From: Hyphomonas sp.
GTDB taxonomy: Bacteria; Pseudomonadota; Alphaproteobacteria; Caulobacterales; Hyphomonadaceae
Assembly: GCA_003486945.1 (NCBI GenBank)
Contig: DNFL01000121.1
Location: 1-13,437, forward strand
DNA: 13,437 nt
Reading direction: 5' to 3'
The notes beneath the pieces are model-generated. The model did no database searches. It saw only the letters and a program-made list of their open reading frames with translations, and was not told where the DNA came from. The position numbers and the translations under genes are program-made. Of the stretch, positions 13,071-13,437 are shown piece after piece; the first letter of the stretch is position 1, and each line of letters begins with the position of its first letter.

Positions 13071-13437
13071 ATGCTGCCAGCGCCCCTCCGCCTCCTGACG
13101 ATTGCCGACGCCGATGCCGCTGCGCAGCTCCACGCCGCCGGCTTTGCGGACGCGTGGAGCCCCGCCTCCATCGCCGCGCTCATCGCTTCGCAAACCGTCC
13201 TCGCACTCGGTGTGGAGGAGGCCGGCGCGCTCATCGCCTTCGCGCTGTTCCAGTCCGCCGCCGGTGACAGCGAACTCCTCACCATCGCCACCGCCCCCGC
13301 CCATCGCAGCGCCGGCCACGCCTGCCACCTGATCGAAGCGGCCCTCCCGCTGCTCGCCGCCGCCGGCACCACGCGCCTCCTCCTCGAAGTCGCCGAAGAC
13401 AGCCCCCCCCCCCGCCCCCCCTACCCCCCCCCCCCCC
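13071..13437 (+). CDS. rimI: RimI-like ribosomal protein alanine N-acetyltransferase, 3' end missing
   Basis: This GNAT-family enzyme would acetylate the N-terminal alanine of ribosomal protein S18 with acetyl-CoA. About 110 reliable residues are present, beginning MLPAPLRLLTIADADAAAQLHAAGF, followed by ADAWSPASI (the family's F-x-x-x-W-S segment). ELLTIATAPAHRSAGHACHLIEAAL carries the R-x-x-G-x-A acetyl-CoA loop. LLLEVAEDS (about 107-115) matches the conserved strand before the NAPARALYARLG motif. The reading frame stays open to the window edge, so the gene is truncated by the sequence end. The last 35 or so bases are mostly C and cannot be trusted. The start has no SD. Position after tsaB supports rimI; the intervening Hsp70-like gene is unusual. 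Confidence 0.85.
   Translation, partial: MLPAPLRLLTIADADAAAQLHAAGFADAWSPASIAALIASQTVLALGVEEAGALIAFALFQSAAGDSELLTIATAPAHRSAGHACHLIEAALPLLAAAGTTRLLLEVAEDSPPPRPPYPPPP
13401..13437. other. poly-C decay at the contig edge, over rimI
   Basis: Nearly every base from 13403 on is C, with only G13414, T13422 and A13423 different. In the rimI frame it reads EVAED-S-P-P-P-R-P-P-Y-P. RimI proteins commonly read EVAED-N-A-P-A-R-A-L-Y-A here. The Pro, Arg and Tyr fall at the right places, so the underlying gene seems intact with other bases replaced by C. This points to a base-calling, consensus or padding artefact. Confidence 0.7.

Noticed and set aside
1..13437. Mobile elements, CRISPR arrays, tRNA or rRNA genes
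   Set aside because: No transposase or integrase motif, no repeat-spacer pattern and no tRNA-like cloverleaf sequence was seen. The gene content is continuous housekeeping with short gaps, all under 120 bases.

Overview
The window looks like a chromosomal housekeeping segment from a GC-rich alphaproteobacterium. My best guess is the Caulobacterales/Maricaulales/Hyphomonadaceae group. The guess rests on protein flavour, on the gene series glnD-murJ-trpS ... nfu ... tsaB ... rimI (familiar from alphaproteobacterial chromosomes), on the rarity of strong Shine-Dalgarno (SD) sites, and on promoter-like boxes resembling the Caulobacter type. I see no phage, transposase, CRISPR array, tRNA or rRNA.

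Layout. Positions 27-770 encode TruA (tRNA pseudouridine synthase). Then come an acyl-CoA dehydrogenase (843-2078) and, overlapping it by 4 bases, an EthD-domain protein (2075-2443) that appears to start at a non-standard CTG codon behind a perfect SD. GlnD, the PII-uridylyltransferase nitrogen sensor (2495-5338), is followed closely by MurJ, the lipid II flippase (5361-6917), and TrpS (6943-7977). Next are a small PCuAC-type copper-chaperone lipoprotein (8060-8521) and a membrane-anchored protein that looks like DUF2333 (about 8614-9729). After these come an Nfu-type Fe-S carrier (9779-10351), a RutE-like nitroreductase (10408-11007) and TsaB of the t6A tRNA pathway (11018-11662). All of these are on the + strand. 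An Hsp70-like ATPase without a substrate-binding domain (11659-12960) is on the minus strand; its stop codon and that of tsaB share one CTAG. A rimI-like acetyltransferase gene (13071 to the end) diverges from it and is cut by the window edge.

The genes serve general upkeep: tRNA modification and charging, nitrogen sensing, cell-wall precursor export, and copper and Fe-S handling for respiration. The acyl-CoA dehydrogenase/EthD pair is probably a small catabolic unit. The Hsp70-like gene is the one that looks inserted, because tsaB and rimI are usually adjacent.

I do not see a clear-cut new multi-gene system. The most interesting signals are small. They are the CTG-start EthD gene with its SD inside a perfect hairpin, possible SD-masking structures in two other leaders, an 11-bp direct repeat bracketing the -10 box of the Hsp70-like gene, a perfect 11-bp palindrome before rimI, and two candidate leaderless starts. 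Both window ends run into poly-C. At the right end the poly-C lies in frame over a recognisable RimI motif, which points to base-calling or assembly damage rather than biology.
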